Shown one piece after another: positions 15,307 through 24,258 of a stretch of DNA of 51,119 bases. The stretch comes from Erysipelotrichaceae bacterium (GTDB taxonomy: Bacteria > Bacillota_I > Bacilli_A > Erysipelotrichales > Erysipelotrichaceae): NCBI GenBank assembly GCA_017432005.1, contig JAFRKA010000011.1, positions 1 to 51,119 of the forward strand. Reading direction: 5' to 3'. How positions within the stretch are numbered: position 1 is the first letter of the stretch; the number at the start of each line of letters is the position of its first letter. The notes beneath the pieces are model-generated. The model searched no databases, was not told the origin of the DNA, and saw only the letters and a list, made by a program, of their open reading frames with translations. A program made the translations under genes and the position numbers.

Positions 15307-15525
15307 ATGAAAGTATTATTACTGATAGTTTCTGTATTACTGATCCTTATCTCCCTGCTGCAGGGCGGTAAGTCCGATGCGCTTTCCGCATTCACGGGAA
15401 ATACCGATCTCGGTCTTTTCCAGAATGTCAAGGAACGCGGTCCGGAAAAAGTCATTTCCATCATGACGATGGTCCTGGGCATCCTGTTCTTCGCCCTGGT
15501 CATCATCATCAGGATCACTGAGTAA
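15307..15525 (+). CDS. secG: Preprotein translocase subunit SecG
   Basis: The protein has 72 residues with two TM helices (about 2-19 and 50-69). Between them lies the typical loop LLQGGKSDALSAFTG, with GLFQNVKERGPEKV after it. The ribosome site AGAGGTG starts within the nusG stop region. It is followed by a hairpin and then smpB, an arrangement (secG near smpB) common in Firmicutes. Confidence 0.9.
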   Translation: MKVLLLIVSVLLILISLLQGGKSDALSAFTGNTDLGLFQNVKERGPEKVISIMTMVLGILFFALVIIIRITE

Positions 15526-15532
15526 TCTGATA

Positions 15533-15565
15533 AAAATAGCGGAATTGATATTTCGCTATTTTATA
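15533..15565 (+). terminator. Hairpin between secG and smpB
   Basis: AAAATAGCG (15533-15541) pairs with CGCTATTTT (15554-15562). The T-run is short and merges with the TATACT box (15562-15567) proposed for smpB, so termination may be partial. Confidence 0.6.
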
Positions 15566-15575
15566 CTGGTATTCT

Positions 15576-16016
15576 ATGAAAGATATTGCGGTAAACAAAA
15601 AAGCTTATCACGACTATGCGATCGAAGAGACTTACGAAGCCGGGCTTTCACTGCTGGGTTCGGAGATCAAATCGATCCGTGCCGGTAAAGTATCACTTAA
15701 GGAAGCTTATGTGTCTTTTGTCCGTGGGGAAGCTTTCATCAAGGATATGCATATAGCTGTATACAAGGAAGCTACCTACAACAATCACGATGAGACCAGA
15801 GACCGCCGGCTGCTGTTACACAAAAGGGAGATCAATAAGCTTGCCAGCCGCTGCAAGATCCAGGGCTATACCTGTATCCCGCTGAGGCTTTATTTCAAAA
15901 ACGGAAGAGTCAAGGTCGAGATCGCGCTGGCCAAGGGCAAGACGCTCTATGACAAACGGGAGACCGCCAAGCTAAAAGCGATGGAAAGAGCCGCAAAACA
16001 GGGCATAAGAAGATAG
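15576..16016 (+). CDS. smpB: SsrA-binding protein SmpB
   Basis: The 146-residue protein is the tmRNA partner in trans-translation. Conserved blocks are YEAGLSLLGSEIKSIR, SLKEAYV, RDRRLLLHKREI and the C-terminal basic tail KGKTLYDKRETAKLK. Its RNA partner ssrA is at 47604 in this window. The start has no Shine-Dalgarno sequence. TATACT ends 8 nt before the ATG, which suggests a leaderless message. Confidence 0.96.
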   Translation: MKDIAVNKKAYHDYAIEETYEAGLSLLGSEIKSIRAGKVSLKEAYVSFVRGEAFIKDMHIAVYKEATYNNHDETRDRRLLLHKREINKLASRCKIQGYTCIPLRLYFKNGRVKVEIALAKGKTLYDKRETAKLKAMERAAKQGIRR

Positions 16017-16058
16017 AAAAAGCAGTATAATATAGACGAAGAAAGATGGAGAATACGA

Positions 16059-16628
16059 ATGGAAAAATTTATTGTTGAAATCAGTGCCCGTCATATTCAC
16101 GTGACGAAGGAACAGGTCGCGATCCTGTTCGGTGAGGGTCATGAACTTACGGCCAAGAAGGCTCTTTCACAGCCTGGTCAGTTTGCCTGCGAAGAGAAAC
16201 TGACGATCGTCGGGCCTAGAGGTGAACTCAAGGCTTCGATCCTGGGACCGGAGAGAAAAGAAGCTCAGGTCGAACTGTCACTGACAGATGCGAGAACTTT
16301 AGGTGTTGAAGCTCTGATCAGAGAATCAGGTGATATCGAAGGTACAAACGGCATCAAGCTGATCGGCCCGGCCGGTGAGATCGAACTCGAGAAAGGCGTC
16401 ATCGCTGCCAAGAGACATATCCATATGACTCCTGCTGATGCACAGGCTTACGGCGTAAGCAACGGTGATATCGTCAATGTCAAAGTTGAAACTGAAGACA
16501 GATCCCTGGTCTTCGGTGATACTGTCGTCAGAGTAAGAGATGATTTTGCTTTGGCTATGCACATCGATACAGATGAGGGCAATGCTGCAGGTATCAAGGG
16601 CAGTGCTTTAGGAGAAATAGTGAAGTAA
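16059..16628 (+). CDS. pduL: PduL-type phosphotransacylase
   Basis: The protein has 189 residues and converts acyl-CoA and phosphate to acyl-phosphate. Two repeats each carry a metal-binding motif: ARHIHV near the N-terminus and AAKRHIHM at about 113-120. AMHIDTDEGNA comes near the end. No microcompartment genes are near and no encapsulation tail is seen, so it probably serves as the housekeeping phosphate acetyltransferase. A TATAAT box (16026-16031) and an AAGATGGAG ribosome site precede it. A terminator overlaps its stop. Confidence 0.88.
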   Translation: MEKFIVEISARHIHVTKEQVAILFGEGHELTAKKALSQPGQFACEEKLTIVGPRGELKASILGPERKEAQVELSLTDARTLGVEALIRESGDIEGTNGIKLIGPAGEIELEKGVIAAKRHIHMTPADAQAYGVSNGDIVNVKVETEDRSLVFGDTVVRVRDDFALAMHIDTDEGNAAGIKGSALGEIVK

Positions 16629-16641
16629 TTCACTATTTTTT
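16615..16641 (+). terminator. Terminator of pduL
   Basis: AAATAGTGAA (16615-16624) pairs with TTCACTATTT (16629-16638) over a 4-nt loop and is followed by more T. The stem includes the stop codon. Confidence 0.8.
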
Positions 16642-16647
16642 TAATTT

Positions 16648-17454
16648 ATGATCTATACACTGGAAAACGAAAAAGCGATCCTGAAGGTCGATACGAAGAA
16701 CTGTGAGATCGCCAGCTTCAGAAGAAAAGACAAGGACATCGAATACATGTGGAACGGTGATCCTGCCTACTGGTCAGGCAGGAATCCGACGCTGTTTCCC
16801 CATGTCTCATCACCTAACGGGAAGATCATCAGTTTCAAGGGAAAAGAATACAAGGTAAACAATCACGGTTTCTGCCGCAAGAGCGAATTCAATTTTGAGG
16901 AACAGGGCGATGATTATCTGCTGTTTTCACTGAAAGACAGCGAAGAGACGCTGAAAGAGTATCCGTATCATTTTGAGATGAAGGTCAGATACACGCTGGA
17001 AGAAAACAGAGTGACGATCGCCTATGAGATAAACAACCGGGAAGAGGGTCCTTTATACTTCGGTTTCGGCCAGCATCCTGCTTTCAACTGTCCGCTGGTC
17101 AGTGATAAACAGTTTTCTGATTACTGGATCGAGTTTGAGAAAGAGGATGTCGAAAACCGCAGGCTGGATCTTTCCTATGAACTGTTTGAAAAGTATCCGA
17201 CCTTTGTGGTCAAAGATCCGAAAAGCAGGGTATTCACACTGACTGACGGCGAAAACAAGGTCGTCATGAGGACAGACGAGAAGTACAGGATCTTTGCAGT
17301 CTGGACACCGCATGCGCCGTTTGTCTGCCTCGAACCGTGGGTCAATACGATAAAAGAAGAGGACGAGATCCCGGTCTTTGAGGAGTGCGAAGGAAACGTG
17401 AAACTGGAAGAGGGCGGATCCTATGCGATCGCCTACAGTCTGGAAATAATCTGA
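16648..17454 (+). CDS. Aldose 1-epimerase family protein (galactose mutarotase-like)
   Basis: The 268-residue protein has the beta-sandwich fold of mutarotases. Recognisable parts are GRNPTLFPHVSS, NNHGFCRKSEF and FGFGQHPAFNCP, both with candidate catalytic His, and VCLEPWVN with the catalytic Glu. This LacX-like subgroup acts on free or phosphorylated hexoses; the true substrate is unknown. It lies between pduL and nagB, which fits a sugar role. The start has no clear ribosome site, because the terminator of pduL ends 7 nt earlier. Confidence 0.85.
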   Translation: MIYTLENEKAILKVDTKNCEIASFRRKDKDIEYMWNGDPAYWSGRNPTLFPHVSSPNGKIISFKGKEYKVNNHGFCRKSEFNFEEQGDDYLLFSLKDSEETLKEYPYHFEMKVRYTLEENRVTIAYEINNREEGPLYFGFGQHPAFNCPLVSDKQFSDYWIEFEKEDVENRRLDLSYELFEKYPTFVVKDPKSRVFTLTDGENKVVMRTDEKYRIFAVWTPHAPFVCLEPWVNTIKEEDEIPVFEECEGNVKLEEGGSYAIAYSLEII

Positions 17455-17495
17455 TGATTATTGAGATATAATTAAGGTAGAAAAGAGGATATAAA

Positions 17496-18218
17496 ATGAT
17501 CAGAATAATTAAAGTCAAAGACTATGAAGAAGCTTCAGACAAAGCGTTTGAAGTCATGAAGGAATTCATTGCCCCGGGCAAGGTCCTGGGTTTGGCTACC
17601 GGTTCTACTCCTTTAGGTCTGTATGCACGGATGGTGAAGGACCATAAAGAGAACGGAACTTCATACAAGGATATCCGTTCATTCAATCTTGATGAATATG
17701 TAGGTCTCGAGATCACTCATCCGGAGAGCTACTATGCATTCATGCACAGGAACCTCTTCGATCAGATCGATATCCCGGAAGAGAATACGCATGTACCTAG
17801 CGGTCTGGGTGATGATCTGGAAGGACAGGCCAAGAAATATGACGAGATGATCGATGCTTCACCGGTCGATATCCAGCTGTTAGGAATCGGTTCAGACGGA
17901 CACATCGCCTTCAATGAACCGGGTACACCTTTTGATTCCGGAACGCATGTGACGGATCTGGCCGAATCAACGATCAGAGACAACTGTCGTTTCTTCGACA
18001 ATGATATGTCCAAGGTCCCGACCCAGGCTGTTACTCAGGGTATTGGTACGATCATGAAGGCCAAGAACATCCTGCTCATCGCGACCGGTGCCAATAAGGC
18101 TCAGGCTGTCAAGGATATGATCAGCGGTCCGATCGACGTCAGCTGCCCGGCTTCGATCTTACAGAAGCATGACAATGTGACCGTGATCGTCGATGAAGCA
18201 GCTGCTTCACTGCTCTAG
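17496..18218 (+). CDS. nagB: Glucosamine-6-phosphate deaminase
   Basis: The 240-residue protein converts glucosamine-6-phosphate to fructose-6-phosphate and ammonia. Motifs are LATGSTPLGLY (phosphate loop), SFNLDEYVGL, and LLGIGSDGHIAFNEP with the catalytic Asp/His. The family usually has N or R at the S-D of GSDGHI, a small difference. TATAAT (17467-17472) and AGAGGAT precede the start. nagA is not adjacent. Confidence 0.93.
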   Translation: MIRIIKVKDYEEASDKAFEVMKEFIAPGKVLGLATGSTPLGLYARMVKDHKENGTSYKDIRSFNLDEYVGLEITHPESYYAFMHRNLFDQIDIPEENTHVPSGLGDDLEGQAKKYDEMIDASPVDIQLLGIGSDGHIAFNEPGTPFDSGTHVTDLAESTIRDNCRFFDNDMSKVPTQAVTQGIGTIMKAKNILLIATGANKAQAVKDMISGPIDVSCPASILQKHDNVTVIVDEAAASLL

Positions 18219-18278
18219 AGCATATCTCTTTCAAAATCGGTTTCTTCACGCGATAATAACAGCAGGAGGTATATCTAA

Positions 18279-18590
18279 ATGAAGATAATCAAGAGTGCAG
18301 AATTTGATGCAACGATAGCCAACGGAACGACGCTGGTCGATTTCTTCGGCGACTGGTGCGGTCCTTGCAAGATGCTCGGTCCGGTCCTGGAAGAAGTATC
18401 AGCAAAGTATCCGGATATAGAATTCGTCAAGGTCAATATCGATGACAATATGGATCTGGCAGACCGTTTCGGTATCATGTCGATCCCGACCGTCTACATA
18501 TTCAGAGACGGTGCTCTCATCGGCAAGACCGGCGGCTATCAGGATGCGACCGGTATCTGCAGATTCATTGACGATACCGTCAAAGCTTAG
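18279..18590 (+). CDS. trxA: Thioredoxin
   Basis: The 103-residue protein has the active site DWCGPCKML at about 25-33, with the cis-Pro segment SIPTVYIF. It reduces disulfides in the cytoplasm. TTCAAA (18230-18235) and GATAAT (18252-18257), 16 bp apart, form a promoter, and AGGAGGT precedes the ATG. A strong terminator follows, so it is a one-gene unit. Confidence 0.95.
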   Translation: MKIIKSAEFDATIANGTTLVDFFGDWCGPCKMLGPVLEEVSAKYPDIEFVKVNIDDNMDLADRFGIMSIPTVYIFRDGALIGKTGGYQDATGICRFIDDTVKA

Positions 18591-18595
18591 ACTTT

Positions 18596-18622
18596 AAAGA
18601 GGGATCAGATCCCTCTTTTTTT
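18596..18622 (+). terminator. Terminator of trxA
   Basis: AAAGAGGGAT-CAG-ATCCCTCTTT is followed by further T; the stem is about 10 bp. Confidence 0.92.
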
Positions 18623-18708
18623 ATGTTGCAGATGTTTTAAACCGAATTATAAGTAAATCGCCGTAAAAATAACGTATAATAATCTTATTTGGAAGGGGGT
18701 AATTGACT

Positions 18709-20286
18709 GTGGAAAAACTGATTGAATTCAGAAATATCGTAAAAAATTTCGATGGTCAAATGGTACTGAAAGGGATCAATCTCGATATCTATGAGAATGA
18801 ATTTGTGACTCTTTTAGGACCATCCGGTTGTGGTAAAACAACCTTACTTAGGATCCTTGGCGGATTCCTTGAGCAGGACGAAGGTTCTGTCATATTCAAT
18901 GGAGAGGAAATCTCTCAGGTCCCCGCGTATAAACGCCCGATCAACACGGTGTTCCAGAAATACGCGCTTTTCCCGCATCTTAATGTCTATGAGAATGTCG
19001 CATTCGGTCTGAGGATCAAGAAGATGTCCAATGACCTGATCGAACCGAAGGTCAACAGAATGCTTGAACTGGTCGGTCTGGACGGCTATCAGAAGAAAGA
19101 TGTAACCCTCATGTCCGGCGGACAGCAGCAGCGTGTGGCGATCGCCAGAGCGCTCGTCAATGAACCGGATGTGCTGTTGCTCGATGAACCGTTAAGTGCT
19201 CTTGATGCCAAACTGCGCAAGGAGATGCAGCAGGAACTCAAGCGCATCCAGCAGGAAGTCGGTATCACCTTCATCTTCGTAACGCACGATCAGGAAGAAG
19301 CACTGACGATGTCAGACAAGATCGTCGTCATGAAGGACGGCAATATCGAACAGATCGGTACACCGACTGAGATATATAATGAACCGGTCAACCGCTATGT
19401 AGCGAATTTCATCGGTCAGTCCAATATCATGGACGGCACCATGAAGAAAGATTATCTGGTCAATTTCGATGACAAGGATTTTGAATGTGTCGATCACGGT
19501 TTCAAACCTAATGAACCGGTCGATGTCGTCATCAGACCTGAAGATATCGATATCATAAAGAAGAAGAACAAGGGCAAGATGAACGGTCAGGTCATCTCCG
19601 TCCTGTTTAAAGGTGTGCACTACGAGGTCATCGTCGAGACCAAGCGCGGTGCTGCCAGAACGATCAAGCTCCATGTCATGGGCAATGAAGACGTCTACAA
19701 TGAATCAGCAGGCGAGAAGATGTCGGCAGCTGATTTCACGATGGATATCGAAGACGTCGATACCGTCACGGATGAGGATCTGATCCTGCGTGCCAATGCC
19801 CAGGCCTGGAAGGCTGATGAGGACGAGGAAGAGATCTCCATCAGCAAAGTCGAACATAATATCAGAGCTGAGGCCGGCAAGTATCAGGTCACTTTCAGAA
19901 CCTCTGCCGGTACCAGTGTTGCGATCAACGTCAACGTCGTAGAGCCGAAGGTCTTCGAAGACAAGGAAGAGAAGATCGGTATCCAGGCTTTCGATGTCTA
20001 CAAGACGATCGATGAGATCACGGAATCCATGGCTATCTCCGTCGACCTGAAGAACTGGGCTGACGCGTATGCCTGGGATCTGGAAACGGAAAATGAGGTC
20101 GAGATCGACGATGTGCGTTTCGATTTCGATCCGATGGATATCACTGAAGGTGTATATGATGTCACATTCGTTACGGAAGGACGGACCTACAAGATCCATA
20201 CAACGGAACTGCAGGAGGAAGGTGACTTCGTATCCCTCGATTTCGATCCTGATGACATCCATGTCATGGAAAAGAGTATCGGCTGA
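18709..20286 (+). CDS. potA: Spermidine/putrescine ABC transporter ATPase PotA with C-terminal insertion
   Basis: The protein has 525 residues; ordinary PotA has about 350-370. The ATPase core shows [25 protein letters not shown] and [12 protein letters not shown]. The regulatory TOBE region starts near 240 (VIRPEDIDI, then [19 protein letters not shown]). Its expected end ([16 protein letters not shown]) comes only at the very C-terminus. Between them lie about 170 extra residues with two similar beta-rich units ([19 protein letters not shown] and [19 protein letters not shown]) that look Ig-like. GTG at 18709 is preferred over TTG at 18703 for spacing from GGAAGGGGG. potBCD follow in one operon. 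Confidence 0.9.
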   Translation: MEKLIEFRNIVKNFDGQMVLKGINLDIYENEFVTLLGPSGCGKTTLLRILGGFLEQDEGSVIFNGEEISQVPAYKRPINTVFQKYALFPHLNVYENVAFGLRIKKMSNDLIEPKVNRMLELVGLDGYQKKDVTLMSGGQQQRVAIARALVNEPDVLLLDEPLSALDAKLRKEMQQELKRIQQEVGITFIFVTHDQEEALTMSDKIVVMKDGNIEQIGTPTEIYNEPVNRYVANFIGQSNIMDGTMKKDYLVNFDDKDFECVDHGFKPNEPVDVVIRPEDIDIIKKKNKGKMNGQVISVLFKGVHYEVIVETKRGAARTIKLHVMGNEDVYNESAGEKMSAADFTMDIEDVDTVTDEDLILRANAQAWKADEDEEEISISKVEHNIRAEAGKYQVTFRTSAGTSVAINVNVVEPKVFEDKEEKIGIQAFDVYKTIDEITESMAISVDLKNWADAYAWDLETENEVEIDDVRFDFDPMDITEGVYDVTFVTEGRTYKIHTTELQEEGDFVSLDFDPDDIHVMEKSIG

Positions 20287-21065
20287 TGAAAAGCTTCAGA
20301 AGACTGGTCTATCCGTACCTGGTCTGGGCGGCACTGCTGATCGTCCTTCCGATGCTGATCATCGTGTTCTATGCCTTTTCTGCTCAGGGTAATGACGTCA
20401 TTCCGGTCAAGATCACGTTCGAGAATTTCGTGCGTTTCTTTTCCGATCCGATCTTTATCGAGGTCCTCGGACGCAGCCTTAAGCTGGCACTGATCACAAC
20501 GATCATCTGTATCCTGATCGGCTATCCGGCTGCCTATTTCATCGCACAGATGAGACCGGATTCACAGTCCGTCATGGTACTGCTGGTAACTTTGCCGCAG
20601 CTGATCAATATGCTGGTAAGGACCTATGCCTGGAGAGGTATCCTGCTTAAGGCACCTTTCTCTCCGGAAGTGAAGGTCTATATCGGCATGGTCTACAACT
20701 TCCTGCCGTACATGATACTGCAGATCTATACATCTTTATCCAAGATGGATCCGTCACTCGTCCCGGCTGCTCATGACCTGGGCTGTGATGACAGGATGGC
20801 TTTTCTGAAGGTGATCCTGCCGCTGAGTATTCCGGGAGTCATTTCCGGTATCACACTTGTATTCCTGCCTGCTGTTTCGAGCTTCTTCATTCCGAAGCTG
20901 CTCGGCGGAGGCTCATACGTACTGGTCGGTAATCTGATCGAGAACTATTTCGTGACGACCGGTGACTGGAACTTCGGTTCAGCGATCTCGCTGATCATGG
21001 CTCTGGTCATCCTGATCTCGATGTATTTCACGAGAAAATTCGATTATGACAAGGAGGCTGTATGA
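20286..21065 (+). CDS. potB: Spermidine/putrescine ABC transporter permease PotB
   Basis: The 259-residue protein has six TM helices and the permease EAA loop in the form AAHDLGCDDRMAFLKVILPL before the last third. It overlaps potA by one base (TGATG) and potC by 4 nt. With PotC it forms the membrane channel for polyamines. Confidence 0.93.
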   Translation: MKSFRRLVYPYLVWAALLIVLPMLIIVFYAFSAQGNDVIPVKITFENFVRFFSDPIFIEVLGRSLKLALITTIICILIGYPAAYFIAQMRPDSQSVMVLLVTLPQLINMLVRTYAWRGILLKAPFSPEVKVYIGMVYNFLPYMILQIYTSLSKMDPSLVPAAHDLGCDDRMAFLKVILPLSIPGVISGITLVFLPAVSSFFIPKLLGGGSYVLVGNLIENYFVTTGDWNFGSAISLIMALVILISMYFTRKFDYDKEAV

Positions 21066-21862
21066 TGAAGAAGAATAATGCTTTCTCCAAGTTTTATCTG
21101 TTTTTGATCCTGGCCTTCTTCTATCTGCCGATCATCTATGTGGTCTTCTTTTCCTTCAACGCTTCGCGTTCACTGACCAACTTCACCGGTTTCTCTCTGA
21201 GATGGTATGAGAAGATGTTCAAGACGCGTTCGATGATGGAATCGATCTATTATTCAACGATCATTGCCGTAATTGCGACGATCGTCTCAACTATCGTCGG
21301 TACGATCGTAGCGATCGGCTTGAGCAAGTCCAGCAGACTGATCAAGCAGGTCGTGACTCAGGTCAACAACCTGCCGATGCTGAACCCGGATATCGTCACC
21401 GCGATCGGATTGATGCTGCTGTTTTCGACGATCAACGTTCCGACGGGTTTCGGTACACTGCTGCTGGCGCATATCATGTTCTGTATCCCGTATGTGATTC
21501 TTTCTATCAATCCGAAACTGCGTCAGCTTGATGACAACCTGGCGGAAGCGGCTCTGGATCTGGGCTGTACGCCGATCCAGGCTCTGTACAAGGTCATCAT
21601 CCCACAGATCAAGGAAGGTATCATCTCGGGTGCGCTGGTAGCTTTCACGATGTCGTTCGATGATTTCGTCATCTCTTATTTCACGACCGGTCCGGGTATC
21701 AACAATATCTCGACCTATGTGTATGCGACGACGAAACGTATCAATCCGAGCGTCAATGCCCTGTCGACCCTGATCGTCATTGCGATCACGCTCATCATGA
21801 TCGTGTCCAATGTGGTCCCGCTGCTCAGAGAAAGGAGAAGGAAAAATGAAGAAACTGCTTAG
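21062..21862 (+). CDS. potC: Spermidine/putrescine ABC transporter permease PotC
   Basis: The 266-residue protein has six TM helices. The EAA loop reads AALDLGCTPIQALYKVIIPQ. A second ATG follows directly after the first, so the true start may be one codon later. It overlaps the downstream potD gene by 17 nt. Confidence 0.93.
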   Translation: MMKKNNAFSKFYLFLILAFFYLPIIYVVFFSFNASRSLTNFTGFSLRWYEKMFKTRSMMESIYYSTIIAVIATIVSTIVGTIVAIGLSKSSRLIKQVVTQVNNLPMLNPDIVTAIGLMLLFSTINVPTGFGTLLLAHIMFCIPYVILSINPKLRQLDDNLAEAALDLGCTPIQALYKVIIPQIKEGIISGALVAFTMSFDDFVISYFTTGPGINNISTYVYATTKRINPSVNALSTLIVIAITLIMIVSNVVPLLRERRRKNEETA

Positions 21863-22904
21863 TGCACTGCTCAGTGTCCTGCTTCTGTCTTCTCTGACAG
21901 GCTGTCTTTCAAACAATTACGAGAACGGAGAACTGTACATCTATCTGCCGGGCGAATATCTTTCTGATGAGGTAGTGGAACAGTTTGAATATGAATACGG
22001 CGTCAAGGTCTATGTCACGACTTTTGATTCCAACGAATCCATGTATACGAAACTGCTGGGCGGAACGGTCTATGACCTGCTGATACCGAGCGACTACATG
22101 ATCGAAAGACTGATCTCGGAAAAGATGATCCAGAAACTGGACAAGTCAAAGATCCCTAACATGTCGGCGATCGATGAAGCTGTCCTGAACATGGAATTCG
22201 ATCCGAACAACGATTATTCTGTCCCTTATTTCTGGGGCAATGCCGGTATCTGCTATGACACGACACAGATCGATGCTGAAGATGTGGAGTCTGAGGGCTG
22301 GGAAGTCATGCGCAATACCAAATACCGCGGCATGATCTACATGTATGACTCGATCAGAGATGCCTTCATGATGGCAGAGAAGGCTCTGGGTTATTCGATG
22401 AATACCGATGATCCGGATGAGATCGAGAAGAGCTATGAATGGCTCGTGCAGATCGCCAAGACGATGGATCCGGCTTATGTCACTGATGAGATCATCGACG
22501 GTCTCTCCTATGGCGAAAAAGCGATGGGCTTCGTCTATTCCGGTGATGCTTCTTTGATCGTTGCCGAGAATGAGGATATGGCTTTCTGGGCTCCGGAAGA
22601 AGGTACGAACTACTTCGTCGATGCGATGGTCATCCACAAGGATGCGAAGAACGTCGAGAATGCGCACAAGTTCATCAACTACATCATCGACTATGATGCA
22701 GCTTTCGAGAATGCCGTCTTCGTCGGCTATACTTCATCCAATGCGGAAGTCGTGAGAGATATCACGATGGAAGGCGGAGACTATGAAGACAATGATGCCT
22801 ATATACCGAGAGAGATGAACAAGAACGATGAAGTCTTCCACAGCAATGAGGAAGTACTCAAGGTCATCTCAGAACTCTGGGTAAAGGTCAAGAACACCAA
22901 ATAA
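21846..22904 (+). CDS. potD: Spermidine/putrescine-binding lipoprotein PotD
   Basis: The protein has 352 residues. The signal peptide MKKLLSALLSVLLLSSLTGC ends in a lipobox (LTGC), so the protein is anchored on the outer face of the membrane. The mature part is a periplasmic-binding fold beginning GELYIYLPGEYLSDEVV, with the conserved PYFWGNAGICYD. It delivers polyamines to PotBC. The start inside the potC end is chosen for the signal peptide and the GAGAAAGGAGAAGG before it. Confidence 0.95.
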   Translation: MKKLLSALLSVLLLSSLTGCLSNNYENGELYIYLPGEYLSDEVVEQFEYEYGVKVYVTTFDSNESMYTKLLGGTVYDLLIPSDYMIERLISEKMIQKLDKSKIPNMSAIDEAVLNMEFDPNNDYSVPYFWGNAGICYDTTQIDAEDVESEGWEVMRNTKYRGMIYMYDSIRDAFMMAEKALGYSMNTDDPDEIEKSYEWLVQIAKTMDPAYVTDEIIDGLSYGEKAMGFVYSGDASLIVAENEDMAFWAPEEGTNYFVDAMVIHKDAKNVENAHKFINYIIDYDAAFENAVFVGYTSSNAEVVRDITMEGGDYEDNDAYIPREMNKNDEVFHSNEEVLKVISELWVKVKNTK

Positions 22905-23353
22905 TGAGACTGGTCATACAGAAAGTATCTGAGGCGAGCTGCACCGTCGAAGGAAAGATCACCGGACAGATCGAAAACGGCTATATGGTCCTGGTCGGGA
23001 TCGGACTTGACGATAATGAAGAGATCGCCGAAAAGATGGCGCTCAAATTGAGCAAGCTGCGCATCTTCGATGATGAGCAGGGCAAGATCAATCTCTCCAT
23101 CTATGATGTGAAGGGCAAGATCCTTTCGATCTCGCAGTTCACACTCTACGCCGATTGCCGCAAGGGCAACCGTCCGAGTTTCACGGATGCCCTGGGCGGT
23201 GAAAGAGCCCTGGAACTTTACAGGTATTTCAATGAATGTCTGAGGAAGCTTGATCTGGAAGTGGAGGAAGGGATCTTCGGTGCGGAAATGAAGATCGCTC
23301 TGGTCAATGAAGGACCGATCACGATCGTCCTGGACAGTGAGGAACTATGGTAG
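22904..23353 (+). CDS. dtd: D-aminoacyl-tRNA deacylase
   Basis: The 149-residue protein hydrolyses D-aminoacyl-tRNA. Family motifs are MRLVIQKVSEASC, SQFTLYADCRKGNRPSFTDA (catalytic SQFTL) and NEGPITIVLDS (the NxGP motif). The ATG overlaps the potD stop by one base, so it is read on the pot transcript. rel, its usual neighbour in Firmicutes, is absent. Confidence 0.95.
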   Translation: MRLVIQKVSEASCTVEGKITGQIENGYMVLVGIGLDDNEEIAEKMALKLSKLRIFDDEQGKINLSIYDVKGKILSISQFTLYADCRKGNRPSFTDALGGERALELYRYFNECLRKLDLEVEEGIFGAEMKIALVNEGPITIVLDSEELW

Positions 23354-23550
23354 AAAACTATGCGTTAAATGATATCGTACAGATGAAGAAGGATCATCCC
23401 TGCCGGAAATCCCATTACTGGAAGATCGTCAGGATGGGTGTCGATATCAAGATCAAATGTGAAGGCTGCGGAGCCATCGTCATGATGGAGCGTCCGGAGT
23501 TTGAACGCAAATGCAAGAAGATCATCCAGAAGGCGGAAGCTGATGATTAA
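23347..23550 (+). CDS. DUF951 family protein
   Basis: The 67-residue protein has the pattern LNDIVQMKKDHPCRKSHYW ... IKCEGCGAIVMMERPEFERKCKKI, typical of DUF951 in Firmicutes. The single Cys and the CEGCG may bind metal, and the fold probably binds nucleic acid. It overlaps dtd by 7 nt and the HAD gene by 8 nt. The function is unknown. Confidence 0.85.
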   Translation: MVENYALNDIVQMKKDHPCRKSHYWKIVRMGVDIKIKCEGCGAIVMMERPEFERKCKKIIQKAEADD

Positions 23551-24217
23551 GGCGATCCTGTTTGATTTTGACGGGACTTTATCCAACCGTCAGGTCAATG
23601 CCTACGGTGTCTTCGATTATTATCTGCGTCCTTATTTTGCGTCTTTGTCCGATCTGGAATATGAAGCGGTATTACAGGATATGATCCTGTATGACTGCAA
23701 CGGTACGATACCGGTGGAACTTCGACTGATCCCGTTCCGTGACAAGTACGATAAATATCTTCCTGAAGATTTTGAGGATAAGTTCATCCCGTATTACTTC
23801 GATCACATGTATGAGTTCTGTGTGCTGAAGAAGGAGACGATCGATGTCCTAGAGAAGCTTAAGGGCAAATACAAGATGGCTGTTCTGTCGAACGGTCATT
23901 CGATCTCGCAGCACAGCAAGATCAGAAAAGTCGAGATCGAGAAGTATTTTGATGAAGTCCTGGTATCGGGAGATATCGGGATCGATAAACCGGATAAGGC
24001 TATCTTCGAATACATGGCTGACAAGCTCGGCGTGAAGATCGATGAATGTCTGATGATCGGGGATGTCTTCTCGACAGATATCATCGGTGCCATCAATGCG
24101 GGCGTCGTACCCGTCTGGATGGTGACTGATCCGGAAAAACCGGCATATCATTATAAAGGATACAGGATCTCTGATCTCAATGAGATCTTCAGTGTACTTG
24201 AAGAACTGAACTCTTAG
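23543..24217 (+). CDS. HAD-superfamily hydrolase
   Basis: The protein has 224 residues. Motif I is ILFDFDGTLSN, motif II LSNGH, motif III around DKPDKAIFEY and motif IV MIGDVFSTDIIGA. A helical cap sits between I and II. The specificity cannot be read; phosphatases of this subgroup act on small sugar or nucleotide phosphates. The start inside the DUF951 end is set by GAAGCTGATG. A terminator follows. Confidence 0.85.
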   Translation: MIKAILFDFDGTLSNRQVNAYGVFDYYLRPYFASLSDLEYEAVLQDMILYDCNGTIPVELRLIPFRDKYDKYLPEDFEDKFIPYYFDHMYEFCVLKKETIDVLEKLKGKYKMAVLSNGHSISQHSKIRKVEIEKYFDEVLVSGDIGIDKPDKAIFEYMADKLGVKIDECLMIGDVFSTDIIGAINAGVVPVWMVTDPEKPAYHYKGYRISDLNEIFSVLEELNS

Positions 24218-24241
24218 CGGTCGCAGAAGCGATCGCTTTTT
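24216..24241 (+). terminator. Terminator after the HAD gene
   Basis: AGCGGTCGC (24216-24224) pairs with GCGATCGCT (24229-24237), with one G-U, over the loop AGAA. TTTTTAT follows. Confidence 0.85.
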
Positions 24242-24258
24242 ATGATAGAATAACCGTG

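Noticed and set aside
16059..16628. Bacterial microcompartment locus because of pduL
   Set aside because: No shell proteins, no signature enzymes and no encapsulation tail are present; a metabolic phosphotransacylase is enough.
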